Assembly (NCBI GenBank): GCA_963682175.1
Contig: OY821787.1
Location: 22,608,501-22,672,500 of the forward strand
DNA from: Triglochin maritima
Taxonomy: Eukaryota; Streptophyta; Magnoliopsida; Alismatales; Juncaginaceae
Length of the DNA stretch: 64,000 bases
Direction of reading: 5' to 3'
In this document: piece after piece, positions 22,522-35,378 of the stretch
Layout: each line of letters starts with the position of its first letter
Numbering within the stretch: position 1 is the first letter of the stretch
Translations under genes and position numbers: made by a program
Notes under the pieces: generated by a model
The model's database searches: none
The model's input: the letters and a program-made list of their open reading frames with translations, nothing else
Told to the model about the DNA's origin: nothing

Positions 22522-24949
22522 ACCTACACCCCTTACACAAAATTAGGTCCTCGAAATTTGCTATCCCTAACTCTCAAGCTCGGAATACAAATTCCTCACC
22601 TCAAACCTCACAACAAAAGCTATAAGATGATGAAATACCAGTGCCATGACAACCAAAGATTCTGAGAGCAAATCATGAACCAATCACAAGAATCTAACAA
22701 CTAATAATAAGAGAAAATATGACATGTGGACAACAATATAAATGTGTTTTTATAATAAGATTTTGATGGTTAATATACTTGTGGATGATGTATCTAGACA
22801 ACCACTAAATTGTGAAATCGTAGTCATAATATCACAACATGAACTTACTTGCATGCACCTATATCATCATACCCATAACAACAACAACTATAATAAATTT
22901 GGTAAAGCACATGCTATAGTAATCATGGATCATGGAAATCGAACATGCAACCAGCAGGAGCTATGGGTCATGATGAGATGATATACAACATTTACTTCAA
23001 TCGATAGTGTTGCATCCCTGGCTTTATAATTCATTCATGCATAAATCTAAGTATATTTAGGAGATATATGAGATTATAACATGACTGATTTCAGGCCACA
23101 TCATGCAAGCCATCGAGGTTGTAAACTCAACCTCTAATCGCATATAAGCACCTGAAATTTGCATTAGTTGCACTACATATTAAACGTACTAAGTTGAGAC
23201 TATATGAATAATATAAGATCTCACGATGCAATCATGACAATACAGGTGATACGCATGCATCCATGAATGGATGGTAAGTTACTTCTGATTTCAACATTTC
23301 CGGGCATAGCATCATTCACATAGTAGAATCAAAACTATTTGGTTAACCTTTTCATATAGTGCAATTTCTTGTTTCCAACAACTATGTCATGCGTACCAGT
23401 ATAACTTCCAAATAACAATCTAAACATGAAATGAGTAATAGAATGTGTAAAAGGCATCGTAGTAAAATACTACAAGCATTCGATAGCATGAGCCATAAAT
23501 TTCAGGACATATATGCGTTACAATCTTGCAAATCAGGCCATGATCAGACATTATACCGACATGAAACAATATATGTATCAGTAATACAACATGGTTAACA
23601 TGCATATGAGATCAGGAGTCTACATATATCCATAAATAATATACATGCATGCATTCGGATTCACACATTACGATAAGTCATGGAATGAGTTGCATATGTT
23701 ATGGATGAGTACATATTTTATTCTAAAAGAAAGCATAACGATAACATCAGAGAAGGTATACAAAATCAGGTCATGAATGTGGTATGCGTACTACTGGAAT
23801 GAAATTGACTCAAATAACAAGTCACCACAAACAACACCTATAATCCAACTGATTACACCCATCATAATTTCAGAACGTACATGCATTAGAAGGTAGCAAT
23901 TCAAAAAATGGCCTGAAATCATATGAATAGGAATAATATATGAATATATCAGCAATCTAACATGAAAAGCATATATCTAGAAATCAGAAGTCAGAGCATA
24001 ATCATGATCGATATAAATCTACATGCATAAGGATTTGCACAAAACAAGACGGTATAGGATGAATAGCATAACTCATAAATTCTGATATAATATTCATGTG
24101 AGAGCATAGTAAGTCATATCAGAGAAGGTTTATGGAAATCAGATCATACACATAAACTGAACATGGTGGGGATAAAAATCAGACCTGAGAAACTCATAGC
24201 AACATTACAGTCAATACATGCATTTATACCGATTGCATCAACATTTAAATTAAAATATATAACTTATGCTCAGATGTTGTAAAGAATATATCTTAGAGGT
24301 GTTACAAATCAGAGCATATACATTGATTAATCATGACTGGGATAAAATCACACATTTAGTTCCTCTTAACATTCCAATCGATAAATGCAGCATTCCTTGA
24401 ACATAAAATCAGATCACCATAGAAACTAGATTTGAAATCAATAACATGTCATGACGCCCGATCCAAATAAAAAAACACGTGATTAGGACATCTAACATCA
24501 GTAAGCATATCACGCGAGAAAATCTGGACTTGATCACAATATCATGCATGAACATAACATCTAAAAGATCACAAGATCCTACACCACAAGGTTATTAACA
24601 TATCACTCAACATGCAAGCAAAACCCCTCCCCAACTTGCTCTCCACAATCGAGCCCACTTCCTCTGGTTTCTCAGCAAACCACCAAGGAAGAATGAGGCC
24701 CAAGTCGTGGTAGAGATGCAGGTGCTCAGCCACCTCTGAAATTCCGATGGAGCACCATAGTCCACACAATCGGTGGATCTCCACTAGTGCATACCAAACC
24801 TCAGATCGGCAAACACAATGGTGCTGGAGTAAACTTCGTCCGACCCCCACTCTACATCCTCTTATGCTAAAGGGGTAGGAGCATACCTAAAACTGATGGA
24901 GAAGCCCCAGAGTTTGCTTAAATCCAGCTGCAGCCGCCTCCCAAGTTTG
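22522..24949 (-). other. Noncoding interior of the Tekay-like element, left part
   Basis: Directly beside the LTR lies 'acctacaccccttac', which on the minus strand is a purine tract in the polypurine position. It follows 'aaatttcgaggac', a stretch typical of the pol 3' end in Tekay/Del-like elements. The rest is AT-rich with short 'tcatgaa' and 'atcaga' motifs and no gag-pol. Parts (about 23400-23560 and 24560-24900) resemble the LTR interior at 17060-17250 and 18130-18290, so a diverged LTR fragment may be included. Confidence 0.55.
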
Positions 24950-26330
24950 TGATGATACGTTTTAATTAAACCGCAAGTGCACGACGTCGGTGTAGACGTG
25001 GCAAATACGGGTCGTCCACAGGGAGGTGAGCAGCCTCTTGTTTTATCAGAAATCAAGTGGCAAAAATAGGGAAGAGAGTTTGATTATCCTACTCTACGCT
25101 ATACTACACTGCGAAGTACGAAACGCGAAAGAAAGCAACAAACGATTAACTAAAACTTAACTAAGAACGAAATAAGAGTGCTGGAATTAAGAAATGGAAA
25201 ACCCCTAACGGGTGGAGTGAGTGCACACATGCAAAGAGGTGGGTGTTGACCACATTCTTTAAGCACAAATGAAGGTGGTGTTATCATGCATAGGAAGTGT
25301 CTAAATGTTATGGCAAAACCTATCAATCCATTCACCAACCTAGTTGATTAACATTTACATATACAAGTTGTTTATTTAAGAACCTAAACAAGCATGAGAG
25401 GTGTCTAATCATTTTGGCAAAACTCATCAAGTTATAAATTCTATCCTAAACAAGCAAGCGTACATTCATGTTTTATCAACACATTGTAAATAAAGCATTC
25501 ATTCCATTCTCATTTGCATGTATGGACATCTACTCCACCCCCCAAAGGGGATGGAACTACTCACTACACATTAGACTAATGATTAAACTAAGCAAGGAAA
25601 GCATATTAACTAAGCTACTAAAACTAATGAAATGAAATTAAACAAAGTAAAACAAGCAACATGAAACAAACAACATAATAAAGAAACTTTTATTAAAATG
25701 ACTCACAATTCAAGTAGCATCCTCCTACTTTATTGTGTGCTTCAAGGCCTCACTTATAGTAGGAAGAATAGTCACTCAAAATGTGAAGTGATTACAATGG
25801 AAGGGAAAGAGTTCTATTTATAGCCATAGAAATAGGCAATCCGGGACAATTCCCCGATGTGGGACTAAACAAATACCAAAAATGGACTAAATACACAATA
25901 ATACGCGACCCACCAAAATCATAGCGGATTTGGGCCAAAACGGACCGCCAATTGGCGGTCTATATGGTCCGGATCACGCTGGATTTTATTGTGGGCTTTT
26001 CTGGATGTCTTTGTTGGTCTTTGATGCATCTACTTCACTTGTTGGAGCTCCGACCCGAATAGAATTGCCAAAATACTCCCCATGATGGTGTGGAATTTTT
26101 TGTTTTGCTCTTTGGTCCTTTGGTCTTACATTCAGGTCCTTCTCCCTTGCATCTTAGTCCCCAGGTCTCACAATTCAGTCCTTTTTCCCAGCTTTTGAGT
26201 CCTTTTATGCTTCATCTCTTCAAACCTTTTTATTTCTGAAATTAAAACATAAAACTCATCACATAGCATTGTTTAGGTGAAAGATAATGGCTATAAGATA
26301 CAAATATAAGCATGAAATGATGTCAATCAG
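24950..26330 (-). repeat. Solo Athila-type LTR, minus strand
   Basis: On the minus strand it begins TGATTGACATCATTTCATGC and ends in 'aaaacgtatcatca'. It contains the perfect palindrome GACCGCCAATTGGCGGTC (25943-25960). The five bases on either side are GTTTG (24945-24949) and GCTTG (26331-26335), a target duplication with one change. No Athila interior follows, so this is a solo LTR inside the Tekay-like element. Its sequence is closest to 28682-29860. Confidence 0.85.
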
Positions 26331-26637
26331 CTTGCTAGCTAGTCACCTGCTGCACTTGCACGTCTTGCTTGTTTGACCGGTTGGACTTGTTGGAGATCTC
26401 AGCACCAAAACGTACGAGGAGGTGAGGGAACTGATAAAGAAAGATAGGGTTGGGTGGTTTCGTCTCCGTACACGAGCCAATCCACAAGAAGCAATTTAAC
26501 CAATGCAATATGATTTATCACTATCAGAAAGCAATTCTAAAAGATAAGAAATTACCGACAGGGTTTGGGGAAGATGCCCCACTAGAGAGTCTTTAGATTC
26601 ATTACACGATAGGGACCGACCTGCTCTGATACCAAGT
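26331..26637 (-). other. Leader of the Tekay-like element with primer site
   Basis: On the minus strand, three bases after the LTR, TGGTATCAGAGC (26623-26634) is the complement of the initiator tRNA-Met 3' end. The rest is untranslated leader, cut by the solo LTR at 26330. Confidence 0.8.
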
Positions 26638-28681
26638 TGTAACGCCCCCCAATCTCGTGGGTACGCACACTGGGAACCAACTCAAGTGTCGCGATCAAAG
26701 TCCTTCGTGACGACCGAAGGAGTTACAAAAGACAGACCAAACAACGACTCGACAATACGTAGAGAGATCATACATGGATAGACTAACATAAAAGATAACT
26801 GAAAAGTGTGAGATTATCCATATATGGTAACAAGGCCAAATACATTACATTGAGTTCAAAAGGGGAATACATCATAAATAATGCGGAAGCAAAAGACAAA
26901 CTGAAGAATCTGGTCGACGTGCCCCTCATGTACAGAATCTTCGACTACTTGTCCAGTCTGCCCTGTCGAAACCTAAGTACTTGCAAGGACCGCATTAACA
27001 AATACGTAAGTTTTCAATTAAGAAAACTCAGTATTCCCGTAGCCCAATCAGAGTTATATGGAAGAATGCATGTAATCTATCAAGTCAAAAGCATCCAAAA
27101 CAGAAAAGCACATGATGCATCAGAAGGCTACAACCCCAACAGTCGTGTCAATCGGGTAACACCCGCAGAAATCCCTCCAAGGGAGCCAGAATACCAACCA
27201 TGCTGGTTAGAACATAACAAAAAGCATCAAATGCAACAGAAGGCTATGACTCCAAAAGTCGTGCCGATTGGGCGCACCCGAAACATTCCTCGAAAGGAAA
27301 CAGAACACCAGCCTCGCTGGTCAAAGGCGGTCACTCGACAAAGCTGTGCGCCGGATAAGTGTCCCAATTCGCAGGCTTGGGAACACCTACCCTGAGACAG
27401 AATGGCAGCGCGCCTGCCCAGAACTTATCTTACGCCTGACCTCCCAACATGAAGGTCTTAATTGGATGGTCTCAGGAACTAGAGGAACCACCTGTGGCCC
27501 GTCGGCCCAGAAAACAATACGTGTCCAAAATTACATTATCAGATTATATGCAATGCAAACTACCCAAAGATCTATATATCTAGGGTAGCCAAGAAATCTA
27601 GTGAGAGCTTAAGGAAGGGTACTCAAGTACTTCCTTGCAGCTCCGCACAAAAATCAGACCATGACACTAACATCAAAATGCAAAAGCAATCAATCATAAC
27701 TGAATTGGTAACATGATATAATTACTAATTAAATAATCTACGGATCATGATAAGGAGTTAAAAGGGTCTGATTCCTACTGACCACGCAAGACCACACTAG
27801 GACGTATCATATCACTACATACAAGCATGTTAGTAATAATAATAAAACCAATACAGCAGCAATCAACAACTAGTGCACTACTGAAATACCTACTTAACAT
27901 GAACACTAGAATCTCAGAACGTGCATACATTCTTATTGTTGCACCTGGCACTAAATCAAATAATATGAGAATATGAGTAATGGTAACAAGTGAGCACTTG
28001 TCCTGAAATCAGTAATTAAATTAAGCTCTTTCCAGAATATGACCAAGAGCCATGGGAAGCACACCTGTCCTCTAACTAACAGTGAATCATGACTGACTAC
28101 TTGACTCCAATCAGAACTTGATGCAAGATATTCATGGCGTGTGATCCATAAGATAAGTATGAGTATGGTTGGGGATAATACAAGAATGCATAAACAGCAA
28201 ATCAGAGACCAATACATAGCAGATCTTCAGGACATAACCGTTAATTGATCTCAAGCATATATGGTCTATTCACAGATGTTCTGAGTAATGATTATCAAAA
28301 TATATAGTCGTGCTTGACCACTTATAATATAGCCTATATTCAGCATACAAACCTATAATATGATCATGAAACACTTCCAAGAACACATAACCCACAACTG
28401 GGATGATTTAAGAACATGATCTGAATATAACTATTGGACAAAGCATATGCATGATATCAATAATTCGCCACAATATCTCCAGATCTCTTTCGAGCAAAAA
28501 AATGAAATCATGCAAGGAAACTAACCCAAATCAATAAACACACCCAGGAACACGTTAACAAAACATCACTAGCTCCCATGATCCATCAACCTGAGTTGGG
28601 TTGCACCACAAACCACCTTCCCGGATATGTTAAAAACGTGCCAGCTTTAAACCTCGGAACCGACCAGCCAAAGATGTTGGG
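26638..28681 (-). repeat. 5' LTR of the Tekay-like element, truncated
   Basis: It starts TGTAACGCCCCCCAATCTCG and follows 20292-22521. It stops at 28681 in 'aagatgttggg', where the other copy continues 'cagcctactcc'. About 660 bp of the LTR is missing beyond this point, replaced by the LTR at 28682. Confidence 0.8.
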
Positions 28682-29860
28682 TGATTGACATCATTTCATG
28701 CTTATATTTGTATCTTATATCCATTATTTTTCACCTAAACAATGCTATGTGACGAGTTTTATGTTTGAATTTCCGAAATAAATAGCTTTGAAGAGATGAA
28801 GCATAAAAGGACCCAAAAGCTGGAAAAAAAGACTAAATCCAGTGTGATCGAGACCATATAGACCGCCAATTGGCGGTCTGTTTTGGCCCAAATCCGCTAA
28901 GATTTTGGTGGGTCGCGCATTAGTGTGTATTTACTCCATTTCTAGTATTGGTTTAGTCCCACATCCGCATTAGTATTGCCTTTTTTCTATGGCTATAAAT
29001 AGAACTCTTCACCTTCCATTGTAATCACTTCACATTTTGAGTGGCTATTCTTCCTAATAGAAGTGAGGCCTTGAAGCACACACTAAAGTAGGAGGATGCT
29101 ACTTGAATTGTGAGTCATTTTAGTAAAAATTTCTTTATTATGTTGTTTGTTTCATGTTGCTTTTTTTACTTTGTTAATTTCATTTCATTAGTTTTAGTAG
29201 CTTAGTTAATATGCTTTCCTTGCTTAGTTTAATCATTAGTCTAATGTGTAGTGAGTAGTTCCATCCCCTTTGAGGGTGGAGTAGATGTTCATACATGCAA
29301 ATGAGAATGCAATGAATGCGTTATTTACAATGAGTTGATAAAACATGAATGTATGATTGGTTGTTTAGGATAGAATTTATAACTTGATGAGTTTTGCCAA
29401 AATGATTAGACACCTCTCATTCTTGTTTAGGTACTTAAATAAACAACTTGTATATGTAAATGTTAATCAACTAGGTTGGTGAATGGATTGATAGGTTTTG
29501 CCATAACATTTAGACACTTACTATGCATGATAACACCACCTTTATTTGTGCTTAAAGAATGTGTTCAACACCCACCTCTTTGCATGTGTGCACACTCCAC
29601 CCCTTAGGGGTTTTCTATTTCTGAATTCTGGCACTTATTTAGTTCTTAGTTTAGTTTGGTAGTTCATCATTTATTGCTTTCGTTCGCATTTCGTACTTCG
29701 TAGTGTAGTGTAGCATAGAGTAAGATAATCAAACTCTCTTCCCAATTTTTGCCACTTGAGTTCATGCAAATGAGGGGCTGCTCACCTCCTTGTGGACGAC
29801 CCGTATTTGCCACTTCTTCACTGACGCCGTGCACGTGTGGTTTAATTAAAACGTTCAACA
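28682..29860 (+). repeat. 5' LTR of a second Athila-type element
   Basis: 1,179 bp from TGATTGACATCATTTCATGC to 'aaaacgttcaaca', six bases before a tRNA-Asp primer site. It holds GACCGCCAATTGGCGGTC at 28861-28878 and TATAAATA at 28994-29001. It is the same subfamily as 24950-26330 with a deletion of about 200 bp near 28835. It differs clearly from the LTR at 35379-36776. The left flank is TTGGG; the bases after 36776 are TGAAG, so these two LTRs do not bracket one insertion. Confidence 0.85.
28994..29001 (+). promoter_or_regulatory. TATA box of the Athila-type LTR
   Basis: TATAAATA about 115 bp downstream of the perfect GACCGCCAATTGGCGGTC palindrome, in the same context as in the other Athila-type LTRs. 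Confidence 0.6.
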
Positions 29861-29866
29861 AGTTTT

Positions 29867-29884
29867 TGGCGTCGTTGTCGGGGC
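29867..29884 (+). other. Primer-binding site, tRNA-Asp type
   Basis: TGGCGTCGTTGTCGGGGC, the same variant as at 10351 except for the last base. Confidence 0.85.
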
Positions 29885-31050
29885 GGTGATAGTCCAGACT
29901 CTTGTTTGGACGATTCGAGTGGATTTAATTTGTGTTTTGTAGTTTTGCGTTGTTTCAGGAGACTTGGAGTAGCCAGGAGAGGCATCTGGAGAAGTTTTGA
30001 GAAAAACAAGGCACTGTAAACCGCCAATTAGCGGCTTGGTGAGCTTTGTTTAACCTCTCCTTTCTTTGTCTTGCTGCCATAATTGAGTTAGTGATCTGGG
30101 ACTTGATTTGGCATATTTTAACTTATAGTTTGTTCCCATATCAATAATCAAACCTCCTTTAACCAACTTGGACCCCAAAACCCAAAGCAAAAGATTGGGC
30201 ATTCTTTCTTGTTTAGGTCATGCATCATGTATGCGACTTAGGCATGTAGATTGTCTTTTATTTTAGATTTATTTTCAGTTGCAGAGTGCTGGCATGAGGT
30301 ACGTACCTTCTACTCTCATTCATGCATTTTGTATGAACATGCATTAGTTAGTAGGAAGTGCACTGAAACAAGTGTGAGTTGAGCGTTTGTTTGGAGAGTT
30401 GATTGTTAGATTAAGACTCCAAAACACTACTAAGGAGGGGCTGTCCCATAAAAGATAAGGTGGGGGATTTCATCACCCTTTCCTTCGCCCCAAAAACCAC
30501 ACTAATCAAGAGCCTAATTTTTAAAATCAAGTAGACATTGGCCCTAAGGATCTCAGACGCATTAGGAGAGTAATCCGGTCACGACCGTCATGGCCTGATC
30601 GGCGTTGCCCACTTTGTCGATAGTAGGAGAGACGAGATCTCTGGATCTTGGCTCAGTTGCGGGGCTTTGAGGTCCTCGTCGTAGGGAGGTGAGGCGTGTT
30701 GAGGCCGTGTGACCTCGCAGTTAGGCGTCGTCTAGTTGTAAGGACCTATAGCGACCTTAGGATTGCTTGAGCCTTGTTTGCTTATGTGCTTCTACCTGTA
30801 CCCATCTGTCGTAGCATAATGACTTCATCCCTTCTCTCCTGAGTCATTCTTTCTGTCCTGTGTTCCCCCATCTTCTCCTCTACGCATATTCTTTGTTAAA
30901 AAAAAGTTTTGGTTTGTGTGTGCACCTTGGTGCATGCTTTCGTGGGCACGAGACGAGAGTGGCCATTTGACAAGGCGTGTCATCAACCCTACTTTGGTAG
31001 TCGATTTCTCGACGCCTTCCTCCTCTCGTGTCACACACAGTCTGGGTTCA
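29885..31050 (+). other. Untranslated leader of the second Athila-type element
   Basis: Noncoding, about 1.17 kb, collinear with 10369-11210 but longer by the segment 30735-31085. It carries an imperfect CCGCCAATTAGCGG palindrome near 30021 and a short A-run at 30898. No frame of interest was seen on the plus strand. Confidence 0.65.
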
Positions 31051-32778
31051 ATGGCTGCTAATTTCCGTGAGGAGTAATTGCTGGACCCACCTGTTCCACA
31101 TGTGCTTCCTGTTGTGGCTCCCATACCTCTACGTGATCGATGCTACCCGAGCCGTACCGCTCTACCCTCATGTATCGTATTGCCAGAGGCAAATTGGAAC
31201 CATTTTGAGGGTAGGCCTCAGTTTATTTCCATGATCCCTCACTTCACTGGGACAGGTGACCACAATATCTTTCTCAGAGAATTTGAGGAGGTCTGTGCTA
31301 TGTTCAAGCTGCAACAACATAGCACAGACTCCATCCATCTTAGGCTTCTCCCCTTTGCGCTGAAGGATGATGCCAAGACATTTCATGCATATCTAGAGAG
31401 GTTCAAGGAGCTACTATCCTCATGCCCTCACCAAGACATTGAGTTGTGACAACTTTGTCAAATTGTTTACGAGGGTCTTCACATCCCGTCCTGGACACTC
31501 CTTGAGTCCATGTGTCAAGGAGAGTTCTTAGGAAAGGATGAAAGGGAGGCATGGTCTTTCCTAGAGGACCTTGTTAAGAAAACAATGCAATGGGAGAGTG
31601 TAACGGAACCACCTGCATCATCTAGCATAGGAGCGAGGATCGCGAATGCAAACTCGACTAGATCGGGTGCCGCATTTGCTGTCGATACCACTACGGCCAC
31701 CGAGGCACGCATGGCGGCCTTAATGCGCCGTATGGATACGATTGAGCTCCAAAACCAACAAGGTGCACCTCACATGCCCACATCTGGTCGAGTTCATTGT
31801 CATTCAAGTGGTAGGATAGGTCATGTAGAAAGCGAGTGTGTGTCCATTCCTCCTGAGATGGAACATGTCAACGCCATCTATGACAGACCTAGGAATGACT
31901 CATACTCATCATCTTATAATCCTAGATGGAGGACCACCAAACCAATCATACCAACCTCCCATGCATGCACAATCTTATCAGCCACCCAAATCTCCAATCA
32001 CCAATCAATCGGGTTTCCCAAATTCCAATAATATGGAAACCCGATTCAATTCACTTGAGACCTTGATTCGTGGACTTGAAAATTCAATGAAAATTTTTAT
32101 GTCAACCACAAGTCAAGTTATCACTTCAAATTCGCAGACCATCAAATCTCTAGAGCTTCAGATGGGCCAATTGGCTCAGTCTGTACATGGAAAAGAGAGA
32201 TGGTCTTTGCCTAGCCAATCTATGGCTAACCCCGCACGTACCAGCAACAACACATGCAAAATGAGAATGTCGAACCTCGGGGACGGGAAGTGAACTATGT
32301 GGAGGAACCTGTTCACCATGTCAATTCCATTGTAACCTTAAGGAATGGAAAGCAGGTTGACAATCACATTTCCTTGCCACCACCACCACCATCTATGCAG
32401 CCCCTCAGTGGGAATGGCGGTGAAGAAGAGGCTAAGGGTGAGGGTAATACACCAACGCCTCCTTCTCAGTAACCGCAGAAAACCTACCTGGCAAAAGCTC
32501 CCTATCCAAGTAGGTTAACCAAAAAGCAGAGTGACAATGGATAAGATATTAGAGGTGTTTAAGCAAGTGAAGGTTAACATCCCCTTGTTGGATGTCATCC
32601 AACAAATACCTCAATATGCCAAGTGTTGAAGGATCTCTGCACAACCAAGAGGAAGACCAATGTTCCTAAGAAAGCATTCTTGGCTGCAAATGTAAGCTCA
32701 CTTTTGTCCAATCCCGCCTACACAAAATACAAGGATCCTGGGTGTCCTACTATTTAGTGTACGATAGGGAACACTAGC
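31051..32778 (+). pseudogene. Athila-type gag, broken
   Basis: The start is chosen at ATG 31051 (MAANFREE). The frame meets TAA at 31075 and then runs on as LLDPPVPHVLPVVAPIPL and a gag core (MIPHFTGTGDHNIFLREFEE). A deletion relative to 11520-11650 joins FALKDDAKTF to HAYLERFKEL. A stop follows at 31447. The next frame (31510-32031) holds MCQGEFLGKDEREAW and a knuckle CHSSGRIGHVESEC, whose second Cys is Ser. Frame changes follow near 31920 and 32270, with another stop at 32470. The C-terminal part reaches the protease frame below. Confidence 0.8.
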
Positions 32779-33729
32779 TTGAGTAATGTATTGCTTGATT
32801 TAGGATCGGCGGTCAACCTCCTCCCATTTTCTGTTTATCAACAGTTGAATTTGGGAGAACTGAAACCAACTAAGATCACCCTCCAATTTACGGATAGATC
32901 TATTCGTATTCCAAAGGGTATTATCGAGGACGTGCTTATCAAAGTCGAAGATTTTATATTTCCAGTCGATTTTGTTTTCCTCGATACAAATCCTGTTGCG
33001 AACACCCAGTCTCAAATACCTTTGATTTTGGGTAGACCATTTCTGGCAACTTCCAACGCCTTAATTAATTGTAGAAACGGTCTCATGAAGCTCTCATTCG
33101 GTAACATGAGTGTCGAGTTTCATGTGTTCAACTCTGGTAGGCAACAGGAGCCCATGGATCGACCTTTAAATCTAAATCTCATCCTCCAATTAGAGAAAGC
33201 ACCACAAAATCAACGAACACCCCTAACACCAATGCAACCCATTGAGAATGTTTGTGGGCCCAGCGAAAACTCATTGCATATCTTTGCAATGCAACAGAGT
33301 GAGCTGGCATCAAACATGAATGTCCAAAAGGAGTGTTCGTTGCATGATTCAGTGGAGATTACTAGTGAGAGTGAGACACCTCATCATATGCCTATACCAG
33401 AAGGTGTCTCTATCTCATGTCCCTTGGTCATTGATCCATTTGAGCTTCATCTTGACTCCAAGAAGGACCCACCTATGACCGAGCTTCTGCTAGATGATAT
33501 AAACGATGGTGGGAGGTCGTTGTTGGATGACTTAGGGAGAAGCCCCATTCTTGGTGATGCAGCTCTGCTGCATCCATCGAATGAGCGTGAGAAACTCATT
33601 CTGATGCATCCACCTATTTGTTGGAGGGTTTTGTTTGATGAGAAATTAAACCCTAGTGAGGCAACACAAGTCCACTCATTCATGTTGCCTACACCCAACC
33701 AATATCATGAGTGGTTCGAGTACCAGTGA
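32779..33729 (+). pseudogene. Protease remnant fused to a non-pol C-terminus
   Basis: An open frame of 316 codons begins inside the protease domain (LLDLGSAVNLLPFSVYQQL) and runs through ILGRPFLATSNALINC. Where element A goes on to reverse transcriptase, this frame continues into an acidic region and ends with MHPPICWRVLFDEKLNP and PNQYHEWFEYQ. No RT, RNase H or integrase follows. A related ending occurs in the third Athila-type element (HLVPTHQPVGW, then TLEWFKLFQFD, 48670-48830). The frame is open but upstream parts are broken, so it is probably not made as a complete protein. Function of the C-terminal part is unknown. Confidence 0.7.
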
Positions 33730-35378
33730 GGCTTACCTATCTCGGCAAGTCTCTGGTCCTCATAACTCGATATTCTCATTTGATGTTCCTTGACCAAATG
33801 ATTGTGAGAATATCTTTGTTGATGTATATATCTTGTAAAAATTCGAATAAAAGAAAAGAAAAGAAAAAAGTGAGTAATAAAAGACTCAATGAGCGAGCAT
33901 TGATTGTTGTGGGCCCCAACTCTTGTGTACTTGGACCCCATTTCTTTCACGTATTTGTCTCTCTTCTTCAGTATCTCACAGGTTTTGAGGGAATTTGAGT
34001 TTGTGTCCATCACTATAACCATGAACTTCCTGTTGCACTTAATGTTGGTGAGATCTTCCTTTTTATGCATAAATCCAGGTAGTATCATGCTCACATTCAT
34101 TGAGGACAATGCATGAAATAGGTGTGGGGGGGGGTGTTTTACGTGTGTACATAGTTGAGTCTTTTCCTTTGATTTTTGTTTTCTTTTGTGTGCATTGTTA
34201 GGGTCATGTTAGTGTGTCGCATTTAATATCGAAATATCTCCTTTCCATGATCCTTGGGTGACTTGTCTTCTTTTGCTTGCCTAGTGCTTCAAAATTTTCA
34301 CATTTCTTCCAAAATCTTCATGTGTTTGCGAAAGAAAATGTTTTTGGCAGTTTTGCGTGTGTTTAGCATGTGCAAAACTGTTGAGAGGCAAAGTAAAAAG
34401 AAAGCTCCCAAAATTATCTGGAACATGATGCATTAGGATGTCTAGTTTACTGGCTTTAGGTCTAATCGAGTCGTTAGGATGCACCTCGGTTTTCCCTCGC
34501 AGGACGTGTAATCATAGGGTTTCAGTACTCAAACATTTAAAGAAGTCCACCCTGAACCTAGTGAGTCAATAATTCGTGTGTGTTAGTATAAGGAAGTTTG
34601 TCGTAGTCAAGGGCCCTTAAACTATTTTTTTGAAACTGTAAGTGTACGGGTTTTGGTTCCCATGTAGATAAGTGAATAAGTGTTGTTCTCTCTTCTCGCA
34701 CGACTCTTATCACTTGGGAAATTAGGTCCGAGGGGACTTAGTGCCTGGTGCTCTTGAGTCATCTGACTTGGGATGCACCGATCGAACTCCCGTTACACGG
34801 GTGGTAGGGATCGCCTTATGTGGAGATTTGGGGGAAGGTGTAGGTGATAGTCTAAGTCCTGGACACAGGCAATGATGCATGAAACCCGACCCTGGGAGAA
34901 TCAAACACCAACCAATATAATGCTCCAAAGAAAAAGAAAAGAAAACGAAAAGAAAAAAAAGGAAAAGAAAAAAGAGTAAAATAAGAACCTTAATGGACTT
35001 TGCACACATGAATGAGAGTCAAATAAGAGTCCTTAATTAACTTTTACGAATGCTTCATTAGGCTAGGTGTGTGAACTGATTACATATATAGAGTTGGCCT
35101 GTAGCATTGCCGCGTCCAATGATCGATAAAAAAGAGCCATCAAGTCATGTAGCTAGACTGAATAATGCATCTTTGTTCGGATTTTGTGGGTTTATCCGCT
35201 GAAAACCCTCAGGAGACAAGACTCCTCTTCCTTGGCGATAAGGAGGTTTAACGGCTTGTTGCACGTGCTAAGTGCAACCGTGATTCCTACGAAAGTGAGT
35301 TAAGATTTTTTGTTTTTCGTATGCTTTTCTCTTTCTTTGTTTTGCTCGGGACTAGCAAAAGTTAGGTGTGGGGGTATT
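33730..35378 (+). other. 3' untranslated region and polypurine tracts
   Basis: Noncoding and collinear with 48893-50601. It includes 'cattgaggacaatgcatg' followed by a G-run (34121-34136) and an A/G-rich run (34924-34978). The polypurine tract GGTGTGGGGGTATT (35365-35378) touches the 3' LTR. A G-run after 'gaggacaatgc' is a regular mark of the post-pol region in Athila/Tat elements. Confidence 0.75.

Larger units (their letters stand above)
20292..28681 (-). mobile_element. Tekay/Del-like LTR element without coding sequence
   Basis: The two LTRs (20292-22521 and 26638-28681) share TGTAACRCCCCCC and a nearly identical first 300 bp. Next to the right one lies an initiator tRNA-Met primer site on the minus strand (26623-26634), so the element reads right to left. 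The polypurine tract is beside the left LTR. The interior (22522-26637) contains no gag or pol that I can recognise, plus a solo Athila-type LTR (24950-26330). The right LTR is cut at 28682 by another LTR. The left flank is GTTAA (20287-20291); the matching right flank is lost. Confidence 0.75.

Noticed and set aside
34924..34978. A/G-rich run as a LINE tail or SINE end, also at 50106-50165
   Set aside because: It occurs at the same place in both Athila-type 3' regions, so it is part of those elements and not a separate insertion.
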